DNA of 64,000 bases from Candidatus Gastranaerophilales bacterium (GCA_944326565.1 CALVEL010000003.1:186001-250000), one strand, 5' to 3'; counted from the first letter of the stretch, positions 7,687 to 17,185 are shown. A program made the numbers and translations. The notes: generated from the letters alone by a model not told the origin.

Positions 7687-9911
7687 TGAAATACGCCCTT
7701 GCTCTTGTAAACATTACAGGTCTTGGAGTTAAGACTTTCAGCTACTTAATTCCTGATGAAATGAAAGATAAAATCCAAATAGGTCAGGCAATTCTTGTGC
7801 CGTTTGGAAGACAAGGGCTTATTAACGCTTTTTGTGTGGGGTTTTCAGATTATTTACCTGAAGGTATAAAAGCCAAAAAGGTGAGTAAAATTTTGGATGA
7901 AACCCCGCTTTTTTCTATTGATTATTTAAAACTGTTAGAGTGGGTTGCAAATTATTACTGCTGTGATTTAGTGACGGTATTAAACGCAGCAATTCCGATG
8001 AAACTTATTGAAAAAGCTTCCAAAACCGAGTTTTCTGTTGAGTTTGTAACTTTTGAGGGTGCAACAAAGCGTCAAGTCGAAGTCTTAAATATTTTAAAAA
8101 ATTCCGGCAAAATGCCTTTGATTATGTTTGAAAAAGTAGCCAAAACAACAAGAGCTACAGTAAAAAAACTTGAGGCTTTAGGGTGTTTAAAACTTGCTGA
8201 AGAAAATATTTACAGAAACCCGCTTGATATTTTGAGAATTTCAGAAAAGGAACCGTTGTTTGAATTATCAGGCGATCAGAAAAAAGTCTATGAAGGGATT
8301 AAGGAAAAAATTGGTGAGTTTAATCTGCCAAAAGATGAGATGCTTTCTCAGACGATTTTGTTACACGGGGTTACGGCATCAGGGAAAACCGAAGTATATT
8401 TTAAACTTATCAAAGACTGTATTGATGCAGGGAAAAATGTTCTTTTTCTTGCACCCGAAATTGCGCTTGCATCGCAATTAACCAAAAGGTTAGCCAAAAA
8501 ATTCGGGACGGAGGATGTTGCAATCTGGCACAGCAGTATTTCTGACGGTGAGAGGTATGATGTTTGGCAAAAGTTATACAAAAACGAAATTAAAATTCTT
8601 GCAGGAGCAAGATCAGCAGTATTTGCACCGCTAAAGGATATCGGGCTTATAATAATTGATGAGGAACATGAAGGAGCTTATAAACAAACCTCACCTGCGC
8701 CAAGGTATGATGCAAGGGTTGTGGCGCAAAAATTGGCTGAATTTCACAAATGTCCGCTTCTTTTAGGCTCTGCTACTCCTGATATTTCATCATATTATCG
8801 GGCGACAAATTCAGAAAGTCTTTTTGAACTAAAAAAACGTTTTAATGATGCAAAAGTTCCACCTGTGACCGTAATCAATATGCAAGAATATGGTCGAGCA
8901 GCTTATAAAAACGTAATTTCTATTCCGTTGCAAAACGCAATTAAAGAAACATTAGAAAACAAACAGCAGGTAATCCTTTTGATAAATCGCAGAGGATTTT
9001 CAACTTTCACCCAATGCAAAGCCTGCGGACATGTAATCGAATGTCCGAATTGTGCAATTCCTATGATTTGGCACAGCAAGGATCAAATGCTAAAATGCCA
9101 TTATTGCAACCATAGCGAATATTTTCCTGATTTTTGCCCCGAGTGCGGTTCGGATGCACTTAAAAACAGCGGGACAGGAACGCAGAAAATTGAGCAGTAT
9201 ATTCAAGATCTTTTCCCTGACAAAAATATTGAAAGAATTGACAGTGATATTTTGGTCAGAAAAGGTGAGCATATAAGACTTTTAGAAAAATTCCAAAGAG
9301 GCGATATTGATATTTTGGTCGGTACTCAAATGATAGCAAAAGGGCTCGATAACCCGAACGTTACGTTAGTCGGTGTAATTTCAGCGGATGCAAGTTTTAA
9401 CCTGCCAGATTTTAGAGCAAGCGAAAGAGGATTTCAGCTTCTTACTCAAGTTGCAGGACGTGCAGGTAGAGGAGAATTTTCGGGAAAAGTTTTCTTCCAA
9501 ACTTACAACCCTGATTATTATGCGCTTGCAAGTGCAAAGGCTCAAAATTACGATGAATTTTATGCAACGGAAATTATTGCAAGAGAAGAATTTGACTACC
9601 CGCCTTTCAGCCAGATTGTAAGACTTATTCTAAGCGGGCAAAACAACTTCAGAGCCGAAAAATCAGCTCAGGAAATTGCTTTAAGGATGTGTACAATGGT
9701 TGAAAAATACGGAATTTCGGAAAGGCTTGAAGTTCTAGGCCCGACACCTTGTGTAATTGAAAGAATTAATGGAATGTACAGGTTCCAGATTATTATAAAA
9801 AATAAGATGGGCGAGAAGGGGCATCAATTTGTGTCAAGTTTTTTGAACAGAATAACAATGCCAAAAGATGTGAAACTTACGGTGGATGTTGATCCTCTGG
9901 ATATTTTGTAG
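7686..9911 (+). CDS. priA: primosomal protein N', replication restart helicase PriA
   Basis: A 741-residue superfamily 2 helicase that recognises stalled forks and reloads the replisome. Features in order: N-terminal DNA-binding region (about 1-190), Walker A GVTASGKT near 230, DEEH near 325, GSAT near 360, then the family-specific zinc-binding insertion with paired CxxC motifs (CKACG, CPNC, CHYC, CPEC, about 440-480), and helicase motifs V/VI including QVAGRAGR near 590. Length is normal. It follows the PC4-like gene with overlapping stop/start and is convergent with dxr. Confidence 0.96.
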   Translation: MKYALALVNITGLGVKTFSYLIPDEMKDKIQIGQAILVPFGRQGLINAFCVGFSDYLPEGIKAKKVSKILDETPLFSIDYLKLLEWVANYYCCDLVTVLNAAIPMKLIEKASKTEFSVEFVTFEGATKRQVEVLNILKNSGKMPLIMFEKVAKTTRATVKKLEALGCLKLAEENIYRNPLDILRISEKEPLFELSGDQKKVYEGIKEKIGEFNLPKDEMLSQTILLHGVTASGKTEVYFKLIKDCIDAGKNVLFLAPEIALASQLTKRLAKKFGTEDVAIWHSSISDGERYDVWQKLYKNEIKILAGARSAVFAPLKDIGLIIIDEEHEGAYKQTSPAPRYDARVVAQKLAEFHKCPLLLGSATPDISSYYRATNSESLFELKKRFNDAKVPPVTVINMQEYGRAAYKNVISIPLQNAIKETLENKQQVILLINRRGFSTFTQCKACGHVIECPNCAIPMIWHSKDQMLKCHYCNHSEYFPDFCPECGSDALKNSGTGTQKIEQYIQDLFPDKNIERIDSDILVRKGEHIRLLEKFQRGDIDILVGTQMIAKGLDNPNVTLVGVISADASFNLPDFRASERGFQLLTQVAGRAGRGEFSGKVFFQTYNPDYYALASAKAQNYDEFYATEIIAREEFDYPPFSQIVRLILSGQNNFRAEKSAQEIALRMCTMVEKYGISERLEVLGPTPCVIERINGMYRFQIIIKNKMGEKGHQFVSSFLNRITMPKDVKLTVDVDPLDIL

Positions 9912-9951
9912 TTAAGAAAAATTCGGTACATCATTTGTTGCACACTGTTTG

Positions 9952-11085
9952 TTATTTTTGAGTAATTTTTTTGATTAATTCTTTTGTCTGAAGTCTTGTT
10001 TTTTCATCGACTTCAAAAATTTCTTCAATGGTCGGGTTTTGAATTACTTTATGATTATCAAAAATTTCTTTTGTAATTTCGTAAATTTGATATAAGTTTA
10101 TTTTCCCGTCAAGAAATTCAAATACTGCTTCTTCATTTGCAGCATTAAGACAAGCTGTTGCACTGCCACCCATTCTGCCTGCTTTATAGGCAAGTTTCAC
10201 TGTCGGAAATTTTTCAAAATCAGGTTTTTCAAAGTCAAGCCTTGCAATTTCTGAAAAACTAAAGCTTTTTGATTTAATTCCCTCAAATCTTTCAGGATAA
10301 GAAATTGCATATTGAATCGGAATATGCATACTAGGGAGTCCAAGCTGTGCAATTACACTTCCGTCTTTGTATTCGATTGCAGAATGCACAATGCTCTGCG
10401 GGTGAATCACAACTTCTATATCATCATAATCCATTCCGAAAAGATGGTGTGCCTCAATAATTTCCAAGCCTTTGTTCATTAAAGTTGCACTGTCAACTGT
10501 AATTTTGCGTCCCATATTCCATCTTGGGTGTGCTAAAGCTTCTTTGACTGTTGCTGTTTTTATTTCTTCAATGCTTTTGTGCAAAAATGGACCACCGCTT
10601 GCTGTAATTATTAATTTCTCTACTTGCGAAATATCTTTGATACACTGATGAATTGCACAATGTTCGCTGTCAACAGGAATTATTTTAACCCCGTTTTCTT
10701 TTGCTTTTTTCATCACAATATCACCCGCCATTACAAGAGTTTCTTTATTAGCAAGCGCGATATCAATTCCGTTTTCTATCGCTTTTAGTGTCGGTTTTAA
10801 TCCGATTTTTCCGGAACATGCAACTAGAATAATATCGTTCTCCTGATTTTCGGCAATTTCATCAAGATTTTTTAAACTTTTTGTCCCGTCAATTTTTATA
10901 TCTTTTTGAGCATAGATGAATTTCGGCTTAAATTTTTCTGCCTGCTCTTTTAAAAGCTCGGCGTTGTTTCCGCCTGCAAGTGCTATGATTTCAAATTTGT
11001 CCTGAAGTTTTTCAATTACTTCTAACGCTTGGGTACCAATTGAACCTGTGGAACCGATTATGCTTATTTTTCTCTTCTTGTCCAT
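9952..11085 (-). CDS. dxr: 1-deoxy-D-xylulose 5-phosphate reductoisomerase
   Basis: Catalyses the second step of the MEP isoprenoid pathway, DXP to MEP with NADPH. The 377-residue product has the NADPH loop GSTGSIG (11-17), DSEHCAIHQC and ASGGPF around 145-165, and HPRWNMGRKITVDSATLMNKG near 190, all signature segments. ispE from the same pathway lies at 41081. The gene is divergent from the third prepilin gene, whose promoter lies in the roughly 70-base gap. Confidence 0.96.
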   Translation of the reverse strand: MDKKRKISIIGSTGSIGTQALEVIEKLQDKFEIIALAGGNNAELLKEQAEKFKPKFIYAQKDIKIDGTKSLKNLDEIAENQENDIILVACSGKIGLKPTLKAIENGIDIALANKETLVMAGDIVMKKAKENGVKIIPVDSEHCAIHQCIKDISQVEKLIITASGGPFLHKSIEEIKTATVKEALAHPRWNMGRKITVDSATLMNKGLEIIEAHHLFGMDYDDIEVVIHPQSIVHSAIEYKDGSVIAQLGLPSMHIPIQYAISYPERFEGIKSKSFSFSEIARLDFEKPDFEKFPTVKLAYKAGRMGGSATACLNAANEEAVFEFLDGKINLYQIYEITKEIFDNHKVIQNPTIEEIFEVDEKTRLQTKELIKKITQK

Positions 11086-11108
11086 AGATTTATTATATTA
11101 TAAAAATA

Positions 11109-11136
11109 TTGATTAATTTTTAAAACATGATATAAT
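11109..11136 (+). promoter_or_regulatory. promoter of prepilin 3
   Basis: TTGATT (11109-11114), 16-base spacer, TATAAT (11131-11136), about 20 bases before GGAGAAAGT-ATG. Confidence 0.6.
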
Positions 11137-11158
11137 ATAAATTGAAATAGGAGAAAGT

Positions 11159-11984
11159 ATGCAAAACACAAGCTATGAGGGAATTGTAGCAGGGGGGGGG
11201 GGGGCTATACAAGGATAGACCGGGCTTTACACTTGCCGAAACCCTGATTACCATTGGTATTATTGGCATTGTTGCCGCTATGACATTACCTGCTATTATT
11301 GGACGATATCAGGAAAAAATTACCGTTAATCAATTAAAACAAACTTATTCATTATTATCACAGGCTTTTGCCTTAGCAATCGAAGAAAACGGTACTGTTG
11401 ATACTTGGTGTGATATACCTTCAACATCTGATTATACAACCTGTCAACATAATATTAATAACATAATAAGTAAGTACGTTAAAAAAATCAAAGAATGTGA
11501 TGGCGTAAATACTTTTTATAAAAAGGCTTGTTTTGCAAAAGAATATGCAAACAGATTTAATGATACAAAGTGGTCAGTTCCACATAACAGACCTTCCTTT
11601 GTTATGATAAATGGTACCTCTGCATCATTTGACTCCCAAAATGGAGATAGATATCATAATCTATGGTGCAACCAAAAAGTATCTTCTTCTCCTACAGGTG
11701 CATATAATAATTCTTGCGGTACTATTTATGTTGATATTAATTCAATTAGAAATCCAAACGTTGATGGGAAAGACTTATTTTCTTTTACAATATATCAAGA
11801 TGGGATAGTACCTACTGGCAGAGCAGTTGACACCGTATGGGTGAAATCATTTGAGAGTCAATGTCTCGGTAAAAGATATCACGGACCTGGAGGATGCACT
11901 GCATGGGTAATATTTAACGAGAATATGGATTATCTGCATTGTGATGATTTAAGCTGGAATGGAAAAATAAAATGCAGTAAATAA
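11159..11984 (+). CDS. prepilin-like protein 3 with a G13 tract, out of frame from its ATG as read
   Basis: ATG 11159 follows AGGAGAAAGT. It reads MQNTSYEGIVAGGGG through 13 G (11192-11204) and then AIQG and TAG at 11216. Deleting one G joins it to GLYKDRPG|FTLAETLITIGIIGIVAAMTLPAII and the complete soluble domain. As read, the only intact start in the pilin frame is the internal ATG 11280, which would remove the processing signal and most of the membrane helix. The leader is unrelated to the cassette shared by the other four G-tract copies. The C-terminal part keeps DINSIRNPNVDGKD and several cysteines. A terminator follows. Confidence 0.8.
11192..11204 (+). repeat. G13 homopolymer in prepilin 3
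   Basis: Thirteen G. The frame from ATG 11159 continues into the pilin with 12 G (or 15), not 13. Sequence context differs from the other four tracts. Confidence 0.95.
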
Positions 11985-12013
11985 AAAAGAGCCTTTTAAA
12001 AAGGCTCTTTTTC
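11985..12013. terminator. bidirectional rho-independent terminator
   Basis: AAAGAGCCTTTT and AAGGCTCTTT arms with A/T runs on both sides, lying between the convergent prepilin 3 gene and the hydrogenase operon end. Confidence 0.85.
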
Positions 12014-12024
12014 AACTTTTATTT

Positions 12025-13491
12025 TTATACTTTTTCGGAATTTTTTAACGATTCGCTTGAGTTGACATAATTTGTCAATTGTTTTAGTGCAGGCTTATAG
12101 GCATTTACTGTGGCGTTTCCACCTAAACATCCGCCGGTACATGCCATTACTTCAATCAAGTTTCCTAGTTCGCACATTCCGTTTTTAGCATATTTTTTCA
12201 AATCTCTTATTGATTGTTTATTTAAACCATCAATTACTACAGGATGAGCAGGTATTTCCTCAGGAAGAAGAGTTTGTACTGCCTTTGCCACTCCGCCTGT
12301 AACTGCATAATTTCTTGCCTCTGCTGAGGCTTCTGTTTTAAATTTACTTTCTGCGCATTCTGCTACTTGAATACCCATTGCTATAAACCAAGCTCCAACT
12401 TCTTCATAATTCAATACATAGTCAACATTCGGATTTTGCAAAGCTTCACGGCGTTTCGCAACACAAGGGCTGAAAAATACTGTTACCGCATCAGGGTGTT
12501 CTTTTTTTACAATTTCTGCTGTGTAATACATCGGTGTTTTTGTATCTGATCTGAAAGGTTTCATTTCAGGAATGTGCTTATCCACAAGTTCATTGTATCC
12601 GGCACAGCAAGATGTTGTCATAAACTCTGCACCATGTTCCAATCTTTCGACAAATTCTGCGGCTTCTGTCTTTGTTGTAACGTCTGCACCTTGAGCTACT
12701 TCATATACATCTGCAAATCCTAATTCTTGGATTGCTTCTTTTAATTGCTGAGGAGTACATGGCAATTGTCCCATTATTGCTGGCGCTACCATTGCTATTA
12801 CTTTTTTGCCAGATTTAATATTTTTCAAAACATCTATTATCTGACTTTTTTCATGTACTGCACCAAAAGGACATGCTGATACACATTTTCCGCAAGAAAT
12901 ACATTTTTCAAAGTCGATTTTAGCGTGTCCGTCTTCACCCTTTGCGATTGCTCCTACAGGACATGCATTCTCACAAGGTACGATTATTTTTTGAATTGCT
13001 TGATATGGACATACTTGAGCACACATTCCGCAATTTTTACATTTTGCAGGGTCGATTACTGATTTTCCATTTTGTACGCTTATTGCTCCAAATTTACAGG
13101 TATTTACGCAAGGACGAGCTACGCATCCCTGACATAAGTCTGTTACATAAATTCTTGCAGGAACACAGCCTTTACAAGCTGTAGTTAATACTGTCAAAGG
13201 TTTGTCTTCTGGTTCTTTCCTTTCTAAAGCTTTTTTAGCTAAAGTAGAAAGGAGTTCACTATCATCGGTCTCTTCAATTGAAAGACCCAGTCCTGCAACA
13301 GTTCTGTCCCTCAAAATTGCACGTTCTTTATAAATACAACATCTATATGGTACTTCATGACCTTTCGGGCGCATATCATAGGGTATTAATCTTGTGTTCT
13401 CTTCAAAATTATCACTTAAAAAAGATTTAATTAATCTTACTAAAATTTCTCTTTTTAAATGAGATGTCTGTTTAGGGGTGTTTATTGCCAT
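12025..13491 (-). CDS. [FeFe]-hydrogenase, catalytic-type large subunit (group B-like)
   Basis: A 488-residue iron-sulfur protein. Ferredoxin-type cysteine clusters (CKGC, CKNCGMCAQVCP, CENACP, CISCGKCVSACP, about residues 107-235) precede the H-cluster domain with the three signatures TSCCAGY, FSPCVAKRRE and EVMACTGGCLGG. The cysteines needed to bind the H-cluster are present. The motif set fits group B better than classical group A (TSCCPAW, MPCxxK); this is my judgement from motifs. It should make or consume hydrogen with ferredoxin. It is the last gene of an operon with a sensory hydrogenase, a phosphatase and two 2Fe-2S proteins; a hairpin at 13613 precedes it. Confidence 0.9.
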   Translation of the reverse strand: MAINTPKQTSHLKREILVRLIKSFLSDNFEENTRLIPYDMRPKGHEVPYRCCIYKERAILRDRTVAGLGLSIEETDDSELLSTLAKKALERKEPEDKPLTVLTTACKGCVPARIYVTDLCQGCVARPCVNTCKFGAISVQNGKSVIDPAKCKNCGMCAQVCPYQAIQKIIVPCENACPVGAIAKGEDGHAKIDFEKCISCGKCVSACPFGAVHEKSQIIDVLKNIKSGKKVIAMVAPAIMGQLPCTPQQLKEAIQELGFADVYEVAQGADVTTKTEAAEFVERLEHGAEFMTTSCCAGYNELVDKHIPEMKPFRSDTKTPMYYTAEIVKKEHPDAVTVFFSPCVAKRREALQNPNVDYVLNYEEVGAWFIAMGIQVAECAESKFKTEASAEARNYAVTGGVAKAVQTLLPEEIPAHPVVIDGLNKQSIRDLKKYAKNGMCELGNLIEVMACTGGCLGGNATVNAYKPALKQLTNYVNSSESLKNSEKV

Positions 13492-13612
13492 TTCTTATAC
13501 CTCTTTACTATTCTACAATTATTTTATATTATCGCATGAACATATTTTTTTTCAAAATACACATAGATAAAATGTAAGATAAATTAAAGTCAGAAAACGA
13601 AATTTATTAATT

Positions 13613-13638
13613 AGGCGGAATTGATATCAATTCCGCCT
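13613..13638 (-). terminator. perfect 26-base palindrome within the hydrogenase operon
   Basis: AGGCGGAATTGATATCAATTCCGCCT is a perfect palindrome (arms AGGCGGAATTGAT and ATCAATTCCGCCT) just after the 2Fe-2S gene at 13647. The following minus-strand sequence is A/T-rich but lacks a clean T run. It may be an attenuating terminator, mRNA processing/stability hairpin or operator reducing expression of the catalytic hydrogenase. Confidence 0.6.
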
Positions 13639-13646
13639 TGATTAAT

Positions 13647-13919
13647 TTACTTTTCTTTATTAGCAAGCTTTTCATCAATAGCTTTTAAAACTTTTTCAAC
13701 AGTTGCTTCCTTAACAACTTCATCATCAACTTTTACATAAGGTGCTTTTGAAAATTCCCAATCTATTGAACAAAGTCCAAGACAGGGCACACCAATTACA
13801 TCAACCTTGTCGCCATATTTTGCAGGTACTGTCTCAATTAATTCCTGCAAGTTGGCTGAACCCATTACAAAACATGTTGTTCCTAAACAAACTTTAACAC
13901 TAATTTTTTTGTCGTCCAT
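13647..13919 (-). CDS. thioredoxin-fold [2Fe-2S] ferredoxin
   Basis: A 90-residue protein of the NuoE/HoxE C-terminal type. Its cluster ligands are in CLGTTC near the N-terminus and CLGLC near residue 50. Such subunits shuttle electrons to hydrogenases. RBS AAGGAAGG precedes ATG. It lies between the phosphatase and the catalytic hydrogenase. A second copy of this type begins the operon (16899). It could feed the catalytic hydrogenase directly (inference). Confidence 0.85.
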   Translation of the reverse strand: MDDKKISVKVCLGTTCFVMGSANLQELIETVPAKYGDKVDVIGVPCLGLCSIDWEFSKAPYVKVDDEVVKEATVEKVLKAIDEKLANKEK

Positions 13920-13949
13920 TTTTACCTTCCTTAACTTGTGCGGGTATCC

Positions 13950-15113
13950 TCACATATACTGTATACTAACTTTTTTGAAATACTTATCCTGCAATACATT
14001 TGCCATTTTTTTAATTATATTTTTACGGATTTCGATTTCGATAGGTAACGCCGGATCATAATGTGCTTGGTTTAATTTCGCTCCTACCATAAAATTTATA
14101 CAGTCGCTATCCAGTAAAAATTTTACCAACTTTCCTGCTGCATTGTCAATATCTGTTGTATTTGATTCCAAATACTCTAAAGTCTTTGTCAGAGTCAAAA
14201 TTCCTTCTGTGACAAGGTCTACTCCATCCATATAAGAACATGCCGGGAGTTTTCCAATACTTATTGTTGTATCCATTGTAATTGGTCTATTTAATTCTCT
14301 TGAAATTAAATTTGCAGTAGTTCCTCCGCAAATCGCTTTTTTACCTTTAAAGTTATCAAACATTCTTGCATATTCAGCATCTTTTTGTTGATGATAAGGA
14401 GGTCCTGTAAATACCAGAGATTCACGTGGCTCTCTAAAATAAAGGACACAAGCTGAAATATCATCTTTCGGGTGTCTGTCTGTTTCAATGTTTCTTGCTT
14501 GATTTACGATGTATTGAGACAATTCAGAGCTTGAAATATCGGGCTGCTCTTGGAGTTTATCTTTTACAAGCACTATTAATCCGTCTCGTCTGAGTCCCAA
14601 TTTAAGTCTGCCACCACCCAATCCTGCTTGGGTTACACCATCAGAACAAAATATCAGACGGTCTCCAAGTTTAAGTTTCAATCTATATACTTTCATTTTT
14701 CTATTTTTAAAAGTTTTCGATTGAATGATCTCATATTCAGGCACCATTATTTCATTATCTCTAATCCAAATAAATTCCGGATTACCTTCTTCTACAATTT
14801 TTGCATTGCCATAATCATCACAATCTATTGCAGAAAAAGTTGAATAGCTAATTCTACGAACCTTACATACAGGCAGTGAGTTCATAATAATTTCAGCTAC
14901 TTTTCTTATAGGTATTTGACCATTTTCAATAAATTGCAAAAGCATAGTAGCAGTCATACAAGATAAAATATTTGCTTTTATACCGCTTCCAAGCCCATCT
15001 GATAATACTGCAATCAGACGAGCTTCATCAGGGTATCTTTTAGAGACAAAGTAATCCCCGTAAGCATTTTGATTATATTTTTTCATTTGATTGCAATCTA
15101 TATCAATAAACAT
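13950..15113 (-). CDS. SpoIIE-type PP2C serine phosphatase associated with the sensory hydrogenase
   Basis: The N-terminal 230 residues form a PPM/SpoIIE phosphatase domain with metal-binding motifs AVLSDGLGSGIKA, FCSDGVTQAG and HPKDDISACV. The remaining ~150 residues contain KAICGGTTANLISREL and a hydrophobic helical part without a family I can name. It starts five bases after the sensory hydrogenase stop, implying translational coupling. Phosphatases and kinases are known neighbours of group C (HydS) sensory [FeFe]-hydrogenases, so it probably relays the hydrogen or redox signal by protein dephosphorylation. The target is not identifiable here. Confidence 0.85.
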   Translation of the reverse strand: MFIDIDCNQMKKYNQNAYGDYFVSKRYPDEARLIAVLSDGLGSGIKANILSCMTATMLLQFIENGQIPIRKVAEIIMNSLPVCKVRRISYSTFSAIDCDDYGNAKIVEEGNPEFIWIRDNEIMVPEYEIIQSKTFKNRKMKVYRLKLKLGDRLIFCSDGVTQAGLGGGRLKLGLRRDGLIVLVKDKLQEQPDISSSELSQYIVNQARNIETDRHPKDDISACVLYFREPRESLVFTGPPYHQQKDAEYARMFDNFKGKKAICGGTTANLISRELNRPITMDTTISIGKLPACSYMDGVDLVTEGILTLTKTLEYLESNTTDIDNAAGKLVKFLLDSDCINFMVGAKLNQAHYDPALPIEIEIRKNIIKKMANVLQDKYFKKVSIQYM

Positions 15114-15118
15114 ATTTT

Positions 15119-16846
15119 TTACCCGTTATTTTCGGTATCTTCATCTTCTTTGTCATCAAAGTCATTTGCAATTGAGCTTAACAAAGTTTCCGTCTCTACC
15201 ATATGCTCACCTAAAAGACAGGCTATCTCTTGTACAATAGAAATATTTTTAGAAATTACCTCATGCGCTTTTTGAGAAATTTTTTCCCTGTTGGTTTCTG
15301 ATTGTGTCACATCTGTAATTACAGCACCAACAATTTCATTTTCTTCAATTGTAAAAGCACTTATATCATACAATCTGTTTTTTACAGGATAACGTTCTTT
15401 GTGAAGATCTTTTCCTGATTTTAAGATAGTTTTAAAGATATCAGCAAAGTCAACTATTCTTTCGATTGCAGCACCTGCAAGCCCATCAGGACGTGCTTTG
15501 AATACTTCATACATGTCACCTGTAAACATACGCATAAAGGCATCATTTGCTTCTAAAATATTCATATTACTGTCTACCATAACTGTTGCTGATGGCATAC
15601 ATCTTAGCATTGCAGCAGCTTTTCGCATTGCTATTTTTCTCATATAGGATACGCACATAGAAGTTTCTGCATCACCGTCTAAAAGCGCTTTAGCCAAATC
15701 TCTACAAGTTGCGTATCCACAGCCTCCGCAATTCAATTCATCATCTACAGAATGTTTGCCTATTTTTTTAAGTGTTTTTAGAATATCCTCTATTGAATGT
15801 TCACTTGTTACTACTTTTTTAGGTGAAACATCCATTTCTACAACTGTTTCTGGTACTTTTGGAATAATTTCACGTTCTTTCACATTTGACAAAACATCAG
15901 ATACGATACTTATACCGGGTTTGTCTGTAGAAATACAAGGCCCTGCAACACATCCACCTTCACATGAAAGTGCTTCTACAAATATTACTTTATCAAGTTT
16001 TTCAGGTTTTAATTTATTCAAAGCTCTTTCAAATAGTAAAAGCCCTGCCACATCCATTAATTGAACTTCTTTTTTTATACCGATTTTTCTAATTGTTTCA
16101 TTCATACCGCCATCTATAGGATATAAAGAACCCTCATATGCAGCTTTAGGAACAAATTTGTTTTCGGGGTTTTCAGAAATTGATGATATATCTAATGCTT
16201 CATCATGCAGCCATAGCTTTAATTCTTCAAAAGTAATTGCAACATCAAAAAGCTTGAATTCATCAGATTCATTTTTTTTACCAATACAAGGTCCTATAAA
16301 AACTATTGAAATATTTTCTCCAAATTTATCTTTCAACATCTTTGCATGTGTCATAGCAGGTGAGCCGATAGGCGTAATACAATTCGCAAATTCGGGGTGA
16401 TATTTCCTTATAAAATTAACAATTACCGGACACGCACTTGAAATAAAAAGCCCTTTTTCAGCATTATTAAGCATTTCTGCCGTTTTTATAGAAACTTCCT
16501 GAGCTCCCAATGCAGTTTCTGAGACACCTTTAAATCCCAATTGTTTAAGCATTGAAACCATTTTTTCTTCACTTATTTCAAAAACCCCTTTCCAACTTGG
16601 GGCAAGTGATACATAGACATCTTTTTGTGCTCTTATCAAATTCTTTGCTTTATCAACATCAGCTCTCACTCTTTTTGCATTTGACGGACAAGCCTTTACA
16701 CAATTACCGCAAGCTATACATCTGTCACCTATTACAGATGCATGCCCGTTTTCTATTTTTATTGCTTTTACCGGACATTCTCTTATGCATTTATAACAGT
16801 CATGACATTCATTTGAAAGTGTGTATACCGGATTATTACTATTCAT
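15119..16846 (-). CDS. sensory [FeFe]-hydrogenase with PAS domain (HydS-like, group C/D)
   Basis: A 575-residue multidomain protein: two [4Fe-4S] ferredoxin motifs (CHDCYKCIRECP about 13-24; CIACGNCVKACP about 43-54), an H-cluster domain with altered signatures (SSACP, GPCIGKK, ALSCEGGCVAGPC), a further Fe-S motif NCGGCGYATC near 370, and a PAS domain (about 410-520) followed by an acidic C-terminal helix. The loss of the second L1 cysteine (SACP rather than TSCC) and the PAS domain mark it as a sensor rather than a main catalyst. It is sandwiched between a 2Fe-2S protein and a SpoIIE phosphatase, forming a plausible hydrogen-sensing relay. Confidence 0.88.
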   Translation of the reverse strand: MNSNNPVYTLSNECHDCYKCIRECPVKAIKIENGHASVIGDRCIACGNCVKACPSNAKRVRADVDKAKNLIRAQKDVYVSLAPSWKGVFEISEEKMVSMLKQLGFKGVSETALGAQEVSIKTAEMLNNAEKGLFISSACPVIVNFIRKYHPEFANCITPIGSPAMTHAKMLKDKFGENISIVFIGPCIGKKNESDEFKLFDVAITFEELKLWLHDEALDISSISENPENKFVPKAAYEGSLYPIDGGMNETIRKIGIKKEVQLMDVAGLLLFERALNKLKPEKLDKVIFVEALSCEGGCVAGPCISTDKPGISIVSDVLSNVKEREIIPKVPETVVEMDVSPKKVVTSEHSIEDILKTLKKIGKHSVDDELNCGGCGYATCRDLAKALLDGDAETSMCVSYMRKIAMRKAAAMLRCMPSATVMVDSNMNILEANDAFMRMFTGDMYEVFKARPDGLAGAAIERIVDFADIFKTILKSGKDLHKERYPVKNRLYDISAFTIEENEIVGAVITDVTQSETNREKISQKAHEVISKNISIVQEIACLLGEHMVETETLLSSIANDFDDKEDEDTENNG

Positions 16847-16898
16847 TTCTTAACCCCTATAAATTTTGTAAGGACAATCTTTTTGATACAGAAAAAAA

Positions 16899-17147
16899 TT
16901 ATTTCTTTTTTGTTAATTCATCAAGAATTTCTTTTAGTTTATTTTCATCTACTTCATTATATTCTATATCGTTTATAATGATATTCGGACCTGTCACGCA
17001 TTTGCCTTCACAACGAGAACCTGATAGATCGATTTCTGCTTCAAGTCCGTTTTCTTTTATATAATTTTCAATTAGTTCAAGATTCGTAGCATTTCCGCGT
17101 GCAAAACAAGAACTACCCATACATACTTTTATATTTAGCTTTGACAT
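16899..17147 (-). CDS. thioredoxin-fold [2Fe-2S] ferredoxin, first gene of the hydrogenase operon
   Basis: An 82-residue protein with CMGSSC near the N-terminus and CEGKC near residue 50, the four-cysteine pattern of NuoE-like [2Fe-2S] domains. It resembles the product at 13647 but is clearly diverged. AGAGGATG precedes ATG. It leads the operon and may exchange electrons with the sensory hydrogenase that follows (inference). Confidence 0.85.
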   Translation of the reverse strand: MSKLNIKVCMGSSCFARGNATNLELIENYIKENGLEAEIDLSGSRCEGKCVTGPNIIINDIEYNEVDENKLKEILDELTKKK

Positions 17148-17185
17148 ACATCCTCTTTAATGTTCATCTTGCTTTTACTTATTTA

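Noticed and set aside
11280-11984. Prepilin 3 starting at the internal ATG 11280
   Set aside because: It would lack the prepilin motif and half of the membrane helix, and no RBS precedes it. The upstream ATG 11159 with G13 explains the locus better.
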